A DNA stretch of 35,873 nucleotides from Bryobacterales bacterium (GTDB taxonomy: Bacteria; Acidobacteriota; Terriglobia; Bryobacterales; Bryobacteraceae). The stretch spans positions 22,659 to 58,531 of the forward strand of contig PLRJ01000121.1 of NCBI GenBank assembly GCA_003163855.1, given 5' to 3'. The notes below the pieces were generated by a model. It was not told the DNA's origin and made no database searches. It was given only the letters and a program-made list of their open reading frames with translations. Within the stretch, counting starts at the first letter, position 1, and the number at the start of each line of letters is the position of its first letter. Of this stretch, positions 1-8,235 are shown one piece after another. The translations under genes and the position numbers were made by a program.

Positions 1-494
1 AGTTGCTCGGCCAAAACTTCGGAGCCAAGCGACTTCACCGCCGGTAAATAGTCGTTGAAGATCTCTTCACAGGTGCTGGGGTAACGTTCAAACATCTGCT
101 TAAGAATGGGCTGCAGCGAACCCTGGCCCACGTTCCATTGCAGGACACCGAAGCTGATGCCCTGCCCATCGAAATCGCCCGTGATGGCGCAGAAGCAGTC
201 GGGGTGGTATTTGCCCGTTTCGAAAGATCCTGTAAGGCCCAGGCATCGCTCCACCAACGGCGCGTTGGCAAAGGGGGAAACAGGCGCAGGCGCACCGGGA
301 AACATCAGTTCCCAGCTTGCCGCATCCACCATGCCGGTGGCCGCCAAACCATGCTGCCGCTGAAAGTTTTTGACGGCGGAATCCAACCCCCCGCCAAAGC
401 ACGAATCGATGGGGCCGTTGTAAAGCTTCAGGCTAGAGAGCAACTGCTCCACTTGCCTGACAACTTCGCCGGACATGCCGCAACGAATTGTCAT
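1..494 (-). CDS. Peptidoglycan-binding protein with lysozyme/chitosanase-like domain (partial)
   Basis: The reading frame is open from an ATG at 494 to the window edge, so the C-terminus is missing; 164 codons are visible. An AGGAGAT ribosome site lies just upstream of the ATG. Residues about 8-60 look like a peptidoglycan-binding type 1 repeat, with the motifs AVKNFQRQHGL and GMVDAASWELM. The part after about residue 80 contains a LTGSFETG segment followed by GDFDGQGISFGVLQW. That spacing of an acidic FE and a DGxGxSFG motif resembles lysozyme-like or GH46 chitosanase-like folds. A cell-wall-acting hydrolase or binding protein is therefore inferred. No signal peptide is evident at this start. 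It lies on the same strand as the next genes, separated from them by 92 bp. Confidence 0.72.
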   Translation of the reverse strand, partial: MTIRCGMSGEVVRQVEQLLSSLKLYNGPIDSCFGGGLDSAVKNFQRQHGLAATGMVDAASWELMFPGAPAPVSPFANAPLVERCLGLTGSFETGKYHPDCFCAITGDFDGQGISFGVLQWNVGQGSLQPILKQMFERYPSTCEEIFNDYLPAVKSLGSEVLAEQ

Positions 495-586
495 AAATCT
501 CCTTGATTGACTAGGTTCATCAAGGGCTTGACGAATCCGCAGCTTTAGCACGGCCGCTATCCACTACTACTATTTGTAATTGATTA

Positions 587-1438
587 TTACGCTTCCTGCA
601 TCACTTTTCTGATGTAAAGCAAGTTGCGACGCATGTCCGCCTCCACGGCCTCAGGATGAGCGTCCGTTTCCAAATTCGCGTAGCCGGTGAACTCGATGTC
701 GCGAATGGCGTGCAGGATGGGAACGAACTCGATGTTGCCTTCGCCTAGATAATGCGGATTGTCCTTCAGGTGAAACTGACAAATGCGATCCTTGCCAAGC
801 CAGCGAATCTCTTTCACCACGTCGAAGCCATTGTTGGTGGAGTTGCCAACGTCGTAATAAACCATCACGTGGCGTGAGCCCACTTTATCGATAATGCGAA
901 CGTTATCCTCCGCCGAAATAGTATTCTCCAACCCCAGAATCACACCGGCTTTCCCCGCTTCAGGCGCAAGGTCGCGCAGGGCATCGGCTGTGTAATCCTG
1001 CTCAGCCGGTGTTTTCAGGGCCCAAGGTCCGAAGAAGGGAACCAGCAGCACTTTGGCATTCAGCTCCTTTGTAAGCCGGATGCCATCAGCCACCCATTGC
1101 GGCGCTTGTTTGTCGCTCTTCAAGCCATTGTCGTGCAGACGGTCCACACAGGTGCCATCTATGGGCGTGCCATATTGCTTTGAAAGCGAGACATAGCGCG
1201 CAATAATGTCTGAGCGGTCTGCCGGCATTTTGCCGTCGACAATTTTCCGGCCGAAGGAAACCTGGACGCCGTCAAAGCCCAGTTGGCTGGCCAGTGTAAC
1301 GGCTTCCGGGTCGGCGCCCATCCTCAGGTTCCAATCGGTGACGCCGATGCGCAGCTTGTTTTTCCGGCTGGGCCCGGCCCCGAAGGAAAGCGAACTCGCG
1401 AACAGGCCGGCAAGCTCACGGCGATTCAATTGCGGCAT
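587..1438 (-). CDS. Sugar phosphate isomerase/epimerase-like TIM-barrel protein
   Basis: This 283-residue protein belongs to the xylose-isomerase-like TIM-barrel family (AP endonuclease 2 superfamily). Its members isomerise or epimerise sugars with a divalent metal in the barrel. The putative metal ligands are visible in order: Glu in GLENT, Asp in YYDVGN, His in QFHLKD and Glu in NLETD. The N-terminus (NRREL followed by a small-residue stretch) resembles a weak Tat leader, so export is possible but unproven. The start lies 9 bp after the stop of the alpha/beta hydrolase gene, so the two are probably cotranscribed. The substrate cannot be deduced. Confidence 0.88.
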   Translation of the reverse strand: MPQLNRRELAGLFASSLSFGAGPSRKNKLRIGVTDWNLRMGADPEAVTLASQLGFDGVQVSFGRKIVDGKMPADRSDIIARYVSLSKQYGTPIDGTCVDRLHDNGLKSDKQAPQWVADGIRLTKELNAKVLLVPFFGPWALKTPAEQDYTADALRDLAPEAGKAGVILGLENTISAEDNVRIIDKVGSRHVMVYYDVGNSTNNGFDVVKEIRWLGKDRICQFHLKDNPHYLGEGNIEFVPILHAIRDIEFTGYANLETDAHPEAVEADMRRNLLYIRKVMQEA

Positions 1439-1447
1439 GCGACTAGT

Positions 1448-2443
1448 TTATCGGTTTACCAGTTCACGCACGGCCGCAATCACAACGTCGGGCCGGTCAA
1501 ATTGAATCCAGTGTGAGGTGTTTTCGATGACAGCGTGACGGCTGCACGGGCGATCCGCAATCCACGCCTCGCGCTCCGCCAGTTCGCGTGAGGTGGCGGT
1601 TGACGCTGACAAAATGATGATGGGAATATGAAGCGGGACAGGCATTTGCAGCGCCGTCTGTGCGGCCGCGGGCAGATTGTCGAGATACTGCGCCAGCGTC
1701 CCGAAAGAAGATGGGCGGCTCCAGTGGGCGCGTATGATGGGATGCGTTTCCTTGGGCAATTTGGCCACTTCTGCGGCTAAGCGAGCCATCACGCTATTGC
1801 CCTTGCCTGCCGTTACTCGTCCAACCAGAGATGGCAAACGGCGCCCACCGGAGGCAAGTGCAAGCAGGCTGGCTCGAACCAAGCCGAGCCGCGCCAGCCA
1901 TGCGCCGCGCCTGCAAAGTTTGGCGCCCAGAGCCAGACGTTGTCGTGAACTCGCTGCTGGATTCGACCACTCAGCGATGGAAACGGGGTCCACCAAGACT
2001 AGTCCCGCGACATCTTCAGGACGCAAGTGCGCATAAGCTTGCACCAGCAACCCGCCGAACGAGTGGCCGACAAGGATGAACGGGCGCGGCAGGTGCGCTG
2101 CGAGAGCCAGATCGTGCAAGTCGGTCAACATCTGCGCAAGAGAATGAGGTCCCTTGGACGGTTTGCTAAAGCCGAGTCCGGATCGGTCATAAGTGATTGC
2201 ACGTGCGAAGCTCCCGATCTCCGCCCGGGTGAGAACCCAGCTCAAGGAAGTTGCGGCCAGGCCCGACTCCAAGACGACCGCCGGTCCTTCATTACCTATC
2301 TGCTGAAAATGAAGAACTCCGTTCGGGATGTCAATCAACTTACCCGGAGGCGGTAAGCGGATTGCGTCAAAGCGTGTGGCAACCGTCTGAAAAACAATCG
2401 CCGCAGCGACCAGGCCCGTCAGCAAACACAAGAAAAGAAGCAA
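1448..2443 (-). CDS. Alpha/beta hydrolase, membrane-anchored
   Basis: This is an alpha/beta hydrolase-fold protein with an N-terminal hydrophobic anchor. The nucleophile elbow is GHSFGG (Ser128 from the start used here) and the C-terminal catalytic His is in ENTSHWIQF. No Asp is visible at the usual place after strand 7 (IPIIILSAS); the Asp of VLVDP after strand 6 may be the acid, as in some other members. The open frame reaches an ATG at 2599, but that would overlap 148 bases of a convincing upstream membrane-protein gene. I therefore prefer the TTG at 2443, just after that gene's stop, which leaves the transmembrane segment as the N-terminus. The start is uncertain. The substrate is unknown; esterase, lipase or epoxide-hydrolase activity are all possible. 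Confidence 0.8.
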   Translation of the reverse strand: MLLFLCLLTGLVAAAIVFQTVATRFDAIRLPPPGKLIDIPNGVLHFQQIGNEGPAVVLESGLAATSLSWVLTRAEIGSFARAITYDRSGLGFSKPSKGPHSLAQMLTDLHDLALAAHLPRPFILVGHSFGGLLVQAYAHLRPEDVAGLVLVDPVSIAEWSNPAASSRQRLALGAKLCRRGAWLARLGLVRASLLALASGGRRLPSLVGRVTAGKGNSVMARLAAEVAKLPKETHPIIRAHWSRPSSFGTLAQYLDNLPAAAQTALQMPVPLHIPIIILSASTATSRELAEREAWIADRPCSRHAVIENTSHWIQFDRPDVVIAAVRELVNR

Positions 2444-2451
2444 CCCCCAAG

Positions 2452-2895
2452 TTAACGAACTGATGTTGATGAAACGCTCTGCGCTTGCAGGCGGATCGCA
2501 CTCCAGACCAGCGCTGCCGAAGACACCAGCGAGAACCAAGCCTGCAAGGCGCCGAAGTATCGAATGCTGAGAAAGATGCTCGCCACTTGTGTCGCACAAA
2601 GTAGCCAGATAATAGTGCGAGCCAACGCTACTTCAGCGATCGTGGATATGCTCAGTCGCCACGCCAATATGGCCGAGAAGAAACCGTTTACCGACAAGGC
2701 GAAACCAAACCCCAAGTAAAGATCCATCCAATTGACGGTCGCGCTCCCAAAAGCGAACGGCACACTTCGCATGGCATCCATGACCGCAACGCCTTCTTTC
2801 GACGAAGGTCGGAACGTCTGAAATCCCACGGTATGACCTAGTGCAAAGAGGAACAGTATCATTGACGAAATGCGCAACGGCAACTTGGCTCGCAT
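2452..2895 (-). CDS. Small four-helix integral membrane protein
   Basis: This 147-residue protein has about four hydrophobic segments. The motifs are LGHTVGFQTFRP near the N-terminus, a central WMDLYLGFGFALSV and IIWLLCATQVASIFLSIRYF towards the end. The layout resembles the LIC_13387-like family of small membrane proteins of unknown function; this is recall, not a search. The start is the ATG at 2895, which has AGGAG five bases upstream; the frame is open further to 2958, but without such support. It is the first gene of a minus-strand unit with the hydrolase and the TIM-barrel gene, and is divergent from the sigma factor gene 123 bp away. Confidence 0.75.
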   Translation of the reverse strand: MRAKLPLRISSMILFLFALGHTVGFQTFRPSSKEGVAVMDAMRSVPFAFGSATVNWMDLYLGFGFALSVNGFFSAILAWRLSISTIAEVALARTIIWLLCATQVASIFLSIRYFGALQAWFSLVSSAALVWSAIRLQAQSVSSTSVR

Positions 2896-3018
2896 TGGCT
2901 CTCCTAAACCTTTGTACAGGTCACGATTATAAGCAGGGGCCGACGGAAAGCTGATCACGAAGAATTATTTCTCCCGTACTTACAATTTTTGGCACCTCTA
3001 ATCCGTCTATTACCTTAG

Positions 3019-3606
3019 ATGGAGCAAACACTGAGCAGCCAGGCATTCAGAACCGATCAGGATAAGCGGATCTCTGAAACCATCGCGCGCGAGCAATCGC
3101 GCCTGCGTCAGTTCATACGCAAGCGAGTTCCCGACGCCAGTGATACTGAAGACATTCTGCAGGAGGTCTTCTACGAACTGGTGGATGCGTATCGGCTGAT
3201 GAAGCCGGTGGAACAGGTGGGCGCCTGGCTTTTGCGGGTCGCTCGCAATCGCATTATCGATCTGTTTCGTAAGAAACGGCCCTCGGTACTGGGTAACGAC
3301 TCCACCTTCGCCAATGAAGAAGGTGATTCGCTGCGGTGGGAGGATCTGCTGCCTTCACCTGACGCGGGACCTGAAGCCGTCTATGCCCGGCATCTGTTGT
3401 TGGACGAGTTGGATTCCGCCCTCGACGAATTGCCGGAAGAACAGCGCGATATTTTTGTAGCGCATGAAATTGAAGGCCGAAGCTTCAAGGAATTGAGCGA
3501 AGCCACGGGTCTAAGCATAAATACGTTGCTATCGCGCAAGCACTACGCTGTGCGGCAACTGCGGCGCCGTTTGCAAGCCATTTATGAAGAGTTTGAGAAC
3601 AAGTGA
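3019..3606 (+). CDS. ECF-type RNA polymerase sigma factor
   Basis: This 195-residue protein has the two domains of an extracytoplasmic-function sigma factor. Region 2 (about residues 25-90) includes DTEDILQEVFYELVDAY and WLLRVARNRIIDLFRKKR. Region 4 (about 135-190) includes LDELPEEQRDIFVAHEIEG followed by a helix-turn-helix, FKELSEATGLSINTLLSRK. It should direct RNA polymerase to specific promoters under some stress or signal. No anti-sigma factor with a recognisable zinc motif is adjacent. The next gene, 10 bp downstream, encodes a short membrane protein that could take that part, but this is inference. No convincing ribosome site precedes the ATG. Confidence 0.93.
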   Translation: MEQTLSSQAFRTDQDKRISETIAREQSRLRQFIRKRVPDASDTEDILQEVFYELVDAYRLMKPVEQVGAWLLRVARNRIIDLFRKKRPSVLGNDSTFANEEGDSLRWEDLLPSPDAGPEAVYARHLLLDELDSALDELPEEQRDIFVAHEIEGRSFKELSEATGLSINTLLSRKHYAVRQLRRRLQAIYEEFENK

Positions 3607-3616
3607 GGATCATCAT

Positions 3617-3946
3617 ATGAGGGGTTATCGTTTTCTGAGAGTGATGAAGTTCGTGCTGTTCGGCCTGGTCGCCGTAACTGCCGTAACTTTCGTGGTGATG
3701 AGTCTGTGGAACGTGTTGATGCCAGCCATTTTTGCGCTGCATGCCATTACGTTCTGGCAGGCGCTGGGGTTGCTGGTGCTGAGCAAAATTCTGTTTGGCG
3801 GATTCCGTGGCGGACCCGGCGGAGGCCAGCGCTGGCGCCGCCGCATGATGGAGCGTTGGGAACAGATGTCGCCCGAAGAACGCGAAAGGTTCAAGCAGGG
3901 TATGCGTCGCGGATGTGGTCCGCGACCGGCCGAGGCTCAAGCATGA
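3617..3946 (+). CDS. Small membrane protein of the ECF sigma operon
   Basis: This 109-residue protein has two hydrophobic segments (about residues 8-35 and 40-62). They are followed by a Gly/Arg-rich linker and an amphipathic C-terminus with the motif MSPEERERFKQGMRRGCG. The tail resembles the TPEER motifs of Spy/CpxP-like stress proteins, but it is too short to assign. The ATG at 3617 is preferred over the in-frame ATG at 3584, which lies inside the sigma factor gene; an AGGA element sits about eight bases upstream. The stop overlaps the next start as ATGA, so translational coupling is likely. It may be the membrane partner of the sigma factor (inference). Confidence 0.78.
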   Translation: MRGYRFLRVMKFVLFGLVAVTAVTFVVMSLWNVLMPAIFALHAITFWQALGLLVLSKILFGGFRGGPGGGQRWRRRMMERWEQMSPEERERFKQGMRRGCGPRPAEAQA

Positions 3947-4488
3947 GTGTCCTATCGCTCGCCAATCTGGTAACAACTAATAAACTCGTTGCCGCGGAAG
4001 TTGCTGCTGCGATCGCGCGTGGCGCAAGCCAGTGCGTTCTACTAGGCTCGCCCCCCGACGCTCATCATTCGGTTGCTGCGGGGGCATCGATCCAGTTCTT
4101 CGATGGCGTGGCTCCCGAAACCATGGCCACTGTCTTAGACAAGTCGGGCTTCGACAAACTGAAAGCAACTTTGTTTGTCTGGCTTGGAGGAGCAGGGGTC
4201 CACACCGCCGAAACCGCCATGTCCACCCTGGCCTTTATTGCATCACTGCCGAAAGGCAGCGGCGTCCTGCTTGATTACGTTGCCGAACGGTCTTCAATCG
4301 GTTCGCGCACCCATTCCGCTCTGGACGCCTTGGCCAGCCGGATCGATGTCGCCGGAACGTTTAAATATCTGATTCAGCCCCAGGCCGTAGCGGCCATGCT
4401 GCGTGGGTTTGGCTTTCGCCAGATTACAGACGTCGCCAAGGAGCATGGTCTGCTGGCTGGCGGCCACTTGGTCAGCGCCTCTATTTAA
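3943..4488 (+). CDS. Truncated leucine carboxyl methyltransferase (LCM/PPM)-like protein
   Basis: This 181-residue protein matches the later part of LCM-type class I methyltransferases. LFVWLGGAGVHT followed by AMSTLAFIASLPKGSG and LLDY corresponds to the conserved FxWxGVtxYL and TLxFIxxLPxGSxxxxDY region. Full-length family members have about 280-300 residues. Here the N-terminal helix region is missing and the SAM-binding LGAGxDTR motif is replaced by LLGSPPDAHH. The acidic segment that normally binds the ribose is also shortened. SAM-dependent catalysis is therefore doubtful. It overlaps the preceding gene by four bases (ATGA) and completes the sigma-factor operon. A 6-bp inverted repeat (4474-4479/4491-4496) spans its stop but has no T-run. 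Confidence 0.72.
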   Translation: MSVLSLANLVTTNKLVAAEVAAAIARGASQCVLLGSPPDAHHSVAAGASIQFFDGVAPETMATVLDKSGFDKLKATLFVWLGGAGVHTAETAMSTLAFIASLPKGSGVLLDYVAERSSIGSRTHSALDALASRIDVAGTFKYLIQPQAVAAMLRGFGFRQITDVAKEHGLLAGGHLVSASI

Positions 4489-4496
4489 ACGGCGCT

Positions 4497-5045
4497 CTAT
4501 TCCGGTCCTGTGCCGCTCGACCGCTTCTCGCTGCTGGGCGGCACTATTCCCTTCATTCGTAAATACGTAACCATGTTGCCGTAGTGTTCGTCCGTATGCG
4601 CCGTATTGACGGACAGCACAGCCAACCTCGCCATCGGATACCCTTCAAATTTCGTCATCTTGCTGCCTTCGGCATCCGTCATGCCCGCATACGCCTTGTT
4701 GCAATAAGCAACCGCTTCCTTCAAAGCCGCCACCAGATCGGCCTTCGTTGTTTTCGTCTTCTCAATATCTTTCATCGGCTGCGTATCGCCTGTTGCCGCT
4801 GCACAAAAGCCATATTGAGCGTCCGCAATATGGCCAACCAACTGTCCATAATTGCGCACGTCGGGAGTCGGCCTGAATGAGTAATTTTCTTCAGGCATCT
4901 TCTGGGCTGCGGCAATCACTTCTCCGCTGACCAAACCGTAGAAACCTTTTTCGCTGGCGCTAATCGGGTTAGCGGGCGTGACTTGTGCAAACGAGGGAAG
5001 GGCCGTTATTAACAACATAGGCAACGCAAAAGGAAGCTTCTTCAC
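4497..5045 (-). CDS. DinB-like protein with signal peptide
   Basis: This 182-residue protein starts with a signal peptide (KKLPFALPMLLITALPSFAQ) and continues as a DinB/YfiT-type four-helix bundle. The expected metal-binding histidines are visible in QLVGHIADAQY and in HTDEHYGNM, and YSFRPTPDVRNYG is typical of the family's first helix. Related enzymes include metal-dependent thiol transferases, but most exported acidobacterial copies have no known function. The start is the GTG at 5045 with AGGAGA five bases upstream, although the frame is open much further. It lies 37 bp downstream of the SDR-DUF2867 gene and is probably cotranscribed with it. It is convergent with the sigma-factor operon. 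Confidence 0.85.
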   Translation of the reverse strand: MKKLPFALPMLLITALPSFAQVTPANPISASEKGFYGLVSGEVIAAAQKMPEENYSFRPTPDVRNYGQLVGHIADAQYGFCAAATGDTQPMKDIEKTKTTKADLVAALKEAVAYCNKAYAGMTDAEGSKMTKFEGYPMARLAVLSVNTAHTDEHYGNMVTYLRMKGIVPPSSEKRSSGTGPE

Positions 5046-5082
5046 GTGGATCTCCTTGGAAGTTCGATCCCTAGGATATCCT

Positions 5083-6543
5083 TTAATGCCCTTCAGCGGC
5101 AATTTGCAGCGCCGTGCTCTCGATACCCTGCAGCATCCCTTTGAACACCAACCCGTGGAAGGGGACGACGCTATACCAGTACAACAATCCGAATAGTCCC
5201 CTCGGCAAAAACAAGGCTTCCTGCTGCAATACGCACTCGTTCCCTTGCTCGCCGTCAATCAGAAACTCGAGCAGCGCCTCACCCGGCAGTTTCATCTCAG
5301 CACGCAGCGCCAGCATCTTGTCCGGCTCCATGCCGGTCACGCGCCAAAAATCCAAGGCTTCTCCATAGCCCACGTTATCCGGATCGCGCCGTCCGCGCCG
5401 CAAACCAGGCCCCCCCACCATCACATCCATCCAGCCGCGAATGTGCCACAGAAAGTCCCACCCATACCATCCATGGCCCCCGCCTACCCGGCATACCGCT
5501 TTAAAGACCGCCCACGCCGGAGCTTTTATCGGCACCTTCCGAATATCGCGAAACACCGTGCCGCCCGCCCAATCAGGATCGCCAGGAATGGGACCAGCCA
5601 TACTCCAACTGGTCTCGACATCGGACTCAGCAATCTTATTCAGCGCCGCATGAATGGCCTCCTGCACGCTCAGTAACTGCTGCGGAATCAAGTCGCGAAT
5701 GCGGTGCTCACTGCAGACCACCGGGTTTTTCAAACCCTCCGCCAGCGGCTGGGCAATGTCCCCGCTCAACGGCGTCACAAGATGGATCCAATAGGAACTA
5801 AGGCGCGGCGTGAACACCGGCACCGGAATCACCCAGCGCGCCCGCAGCCCAAGCTCCTTCGCCATAATCCTCATAATGTCGCGGTAACACATGACATCCG
5901 GTCCGCCAATATCGAAGATCTGCCCCGTGGTCTGTTCGTTGTCGATCGCACCCAGCAAATAGCCGATTACGTTCCGCACCGCAATCGGCTGGCAGTTTGT
6001 GCTCACCCACTTGGGCGTGATCATCACCGGCAGCCGCTCTACCAGGTAGCGCAAAATCTCAAACGACGCCGAACCCGAGCCGATAATCATCGCCGCCCGG
6101 AACACCGTCACCTGCACGCCAGTAGACGCCAGCGCCGATTCTACCTGCCGGCGCGAAGATAGATGCTCGCTTAAGTCTTTGCTGGTTGAGCCTAAGCCGC
6201 CCAGATAGATGATCCGCCGCACCCCAGCCTCCTGAGCCGCTTTCGCGAACTGAGTCGCCAGGAACAGGTCCTGGTCCGCGTATTTCGATCCGGCCGAGAC
6301 CATCGAGTGCACCAGGTAGAAAGCGATCTCACAGCCACGCAGATTGGCAGCAAGGCTTTCGGCGTCGGCCAGATCGGCTTGGCGGACGTTCAGCCTGTCG
6401 TTTGCGGCCCAGTCACGATCTAGTAACTTTCTAGGCGATCGCACCAGGCAGCGCACACTATGCCCAGCCGACAGCAAGCGCGGAGCCAGGCGCCCGCCAA
6501 TGTATCCTGTGGCGCCGGCAATGGCGATGCATTTTTTATCCAC
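5083..6543 (-). CDS. NAD(P)-binding SDR with C-terminal DUF2867 domain
   Basis: This 486-residue protein has two domains. Residues 1 to about 290 form an atypical short-chain dehydrogenase/NmrA-like Rossmann fold with the dinucleotide motif GATGYIGGRLAP. It has YLVHSM in place of the usual catalytic-loop sequence and the motif RIIYLGGLG. Residues from about 320 carry a DUF2867 (SRPBCC-like) domain with WYGWDFLWHIRGWMD and FWRVTGMEPDKMLALRAEMK. This architecture matches E. coli YbjT-like and other SDR-DUF2867 proteins, whose reaction is not established. The length is normal for the family. It is followed 37 bp later by the DinB-like gene. Confidence 0.9.
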   Translation of the reverse strand: MDKKCIAIAGATGYIGGRLAPRLLSAGHSVRCLVRSPRKLLDRDWAANDRLNVRQADLADAESLAANLRGCEIAFYLVHSMVSAGSKYADQDLFLATQFAKAAQEAGVRRIIYLGGLGSTSKDLSEHLSSRRQVESALASTGVQVTVFRAAMIIGSGSASFEILRYLVERLPVMITPKWVSTNCQPIAVRNVIGYLLGAIDNEQTTGQIFDIGGPDVMCYRDIMRIMAKELGLRARWVIPVPVFTPRLSSYWIHLVTPLSGDIAQPLAEGLKNPVVCSEHRIRDLIPQQLLSVQEAIHAALNKIAESDVETSWSMAGPIPGDPDWAGGTVFRDIRKVPIKAPAWAVFKAVCRVGGGHGWYGWDFLWHIRGWMDVMVGGPGLRRGRRDPDNVGYGEALDFWRVTGMEPDKMLALRAEMKLPGEALLEFLIDGEQGNECVLQQEALFLPRGLFGLLYWYSVVPFHGLVFKGMLQGIESTALQIAAEGH

Positions 6544-6585
6544 TCAGTGTCTAAGATCGCGCTGCCGGTGACCGGATGCTTTTTC

Positions 6586-7518
6586 TCATGACGCCGGAAC
6601 AGCAACCGTGATATTGCGGAACATCAAGCCGCCCGTGTGGTCGCCCTGGATGTAGAAAGGACCAGGATCGCCCTCATCGGCATTCAAAGCGCCGCCGGTA
6701 ATGCCTTCAATCTTCTGGTTGGAGATTATCGTCACGCCATCGCGCACAACGGTTACCATCCGCCCTACTAGAGTTATGTCGAAGGTCTCCCATTTACCCG
6801 GCGTGCGCGGAAGCTCCTTGCTGGGCGCCAGCCGCCCATAAACCGAGCCCATCTGCCGGTTCATCGGCTCGGTACCCTCAGGCACATATTCCAGTTGAAC
6901 TTCATAGCGGCCGCGCAGATAGAATCCGCTATTTGCATCGTCCGGGCAATTCACTTCAAAATGCACCTTGAAGTCGGTAAACTCGCGGGTCGATTTCAAA
7001 TTCGCGCCGTGCGCTTCATTCACCAGCAAGCCGTCCTTCACTATCCAGTGGCTCTTCGCCGGATCGCCAATGGGCACCCAACCGTTCAGATCTTTGCCGT
7101 CGAACAATGCTACCGGCTTGGTCCACTTCTTCGGCGCCGGCCGGTCCAGATCGGGTGCAGGCACGCCTTCCAGCGCCATGGTTTTTGTTCCAGAGGTCTG
7201 CGTACCAGTCAGCTTTCCATTGGCCGCATTAAGATCCCATGTCGTACCGGGTGATTTATCCGTCGCCGGAGTCACCTGCATCCAGAGATGCGAGCCTTCA
7301 AGCTTGAAATCGGTTACCGGATGCACGTGGCCGCCGGTGGGCTGGAACCAGATCTCAATCTTTCCCTCCTTGACAGTAATGCCCAGCCAGTTGGCGCCGA
7401 CTCCCGAAGCAGTCTTAACATCAAAATCCCAATTGCCGGCGAACGGATTGGCCGGCACAAGCGCGTGCGCTTGCGCGAGGAAGGCAAAAGATAACAGCAA
7501 ACCAGCAAAAAATCTCAT
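6586..7518 (-). CDS. Secreted DUF1080 (3-keto-disaccharide hydrolase fold) protein
   Basis: This 310-residue protein has a cleavable signal peptide (residues 1 to about 20, ending AHAL). A beta-rich segment follows to about residue 130, and then a DUF1080 domain. That domain shows LFDGKDLNGWVPIGD, WIVKDGLL, DFKVHFEVN and NSGFYLRGRYEVQLE, and ends with GGLMFRNITV. DUF1080 is a concanavalin-like fold related to laminarinases, and some members hydrolyse 3-keto-glycosides. A periplasmic or outer-surface carbohydrate role is likely, with the substrate unknown. It is divergent from marC, with only 35 bp between the two starts. Confidence 0.88.
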   Translation of the reverse strand: MRFFAGLLLSFAFLAQAHALVPANPFAGNWDFDVKTASGVGANWLGITVKEGKIEIWFQPTGGHVHPVTDFKLEGSHLWMQVTPATDKSPGTTWDLNAANGKLTGTQTSGTKTMALEGVPAPDLDRPAPKKWTKPVALFDGKDLNGWVPIGDPAKSHWIVKDGLLVNEAHGANLKSTREFTDFKVHFEVNCPDDANSGFYLRGRYEVQLEYVPEGTEPMNRQMGSVYGRLAPSKELPRTPGKWETFDITLVGRMVTVVRDGVTIISNQKIEGITGGALNADEGDPGPFYIQGDHTGGLMFRNITVAVPAS

Positions 7519-7553
7519 GCTGGTCAGTTTAGTACTTGCGACACTGCTAATGC

Positions 7554-8210
7554 ATGGCTATTTCCATCGCGGCGTTTGCGAATGCCTGGTTCGTCGCGCT
7601 GACTTCTATCTTTTTCCTGGTCGATCCCATCGCCGCCATCCCAGCCTTCCTGGTGATGACCGCTGGTTCTGAAGCCAAGCGCCGGCGCCATATGGCCTTG
7701 CGGGCCACCTTTACCTGCTTCGTCGTGCTCACTGGGTTCGCCTTGGCCGGAACGTTGATCTTCCACTTATTCGGCATCACCCTGCCCGCCTTCAAAATCG
7801 CGGGTGGGTTGGTGCTCGTTCTCATCGGCTTAGACATGCTGCAGGCGCGCCGTTCGCCCACCAAGGAAACGCCGGGCGACACGGCCGAGGGCGCCGTCAA
7901 AGAAGACGTCGGCATCATACCGCTGGGTATCCCCATGCTGGCCGGACCGGGTTCCATCTCAACCGTGATGGTGCTGACATCGGCACACCAATCCTGGGAG
8001 CACATCGTTACGATAGTGCTGGCCATCGCAGTCACAGCTTTTATTTCTTATTGGATTCTGGCCGCAGCAGACCGCGTGCGGCACTTTCTAGGCGAAACCG
8101 GCATTCGCATTCTGACCCGTATGTTTGGTTTGCTGCTGACAGCTATCGCGGTGCAATTCATTCTGAGCGGATTGGCGGATGTTGGATTAGTGCGCGCGAC
8201 CGCGCAATAA
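7554..8210 (+). CDS. MarC family integral membrane protein
   Basis: This 218-residue protein has about six membrane segments in the MarC/YhgN pattern. The family signatures are FFLVDPIAAIPAFL in the first segment and GIIPLGIPMLAGPGSIS in the centre. GETGIRILTRMFGLLLTAIAVQFILSGL lies at the end. MarC proteins sit in the inner membrane and have no firmly proven function; they were once linked to multiple antibiotic resistance. The length is normal. No clear ribosome site precedes the ATG, so the start is moderately certain. The gene for a DUF29 protein follows after 25 bp. Confidence 0.93.
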   Translation: MAISIAAFANAWFVALTSIFFLVDPIAAIPAFLVMTAGSEAKRRRHMALRATFTCFVVLTGFALAGTLIFHLFGITLPAFKIAGGLVLVLIGLDMLQARRSPTKETPGDTAEGAVKEDVGIIPLGIPMLAGPGSISTVMVLTSAHQSWEHIVTIVLAIAVTAFISYWILAAADRVRHFLGETGIRILTRMFGLLLTAIAVQFILSGLADVGLVRATAQ

Positions 8211-8235
8211 TTATGGTGATCTAAGGAAGCTGCGG

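Noticed and set aside
2296..2599. ATG at 2599 as the start of the alpha/beta hydrolase
   Set aside because: It would overlap 148 bases of the upstream membrane-protein gene, whose own sequence is convincing, and residues 1-50 of the longer form do not look like hydrolase sequence.
3706..3942. N-terminal extension of the LCM-like protein from an ATG at 3706
   Set aside because: This stretch is the shifted frame of the small membrane-protein gene; the ATG at 3943 overlaps that gene's stop in the usual ATGA manner.
4474..4496. Bidirectional terminator between the sigma-factor operon and the DinB-like gene
   Set aside because: The stem has only six pairs with an 11-base loop and no T-run on either side.
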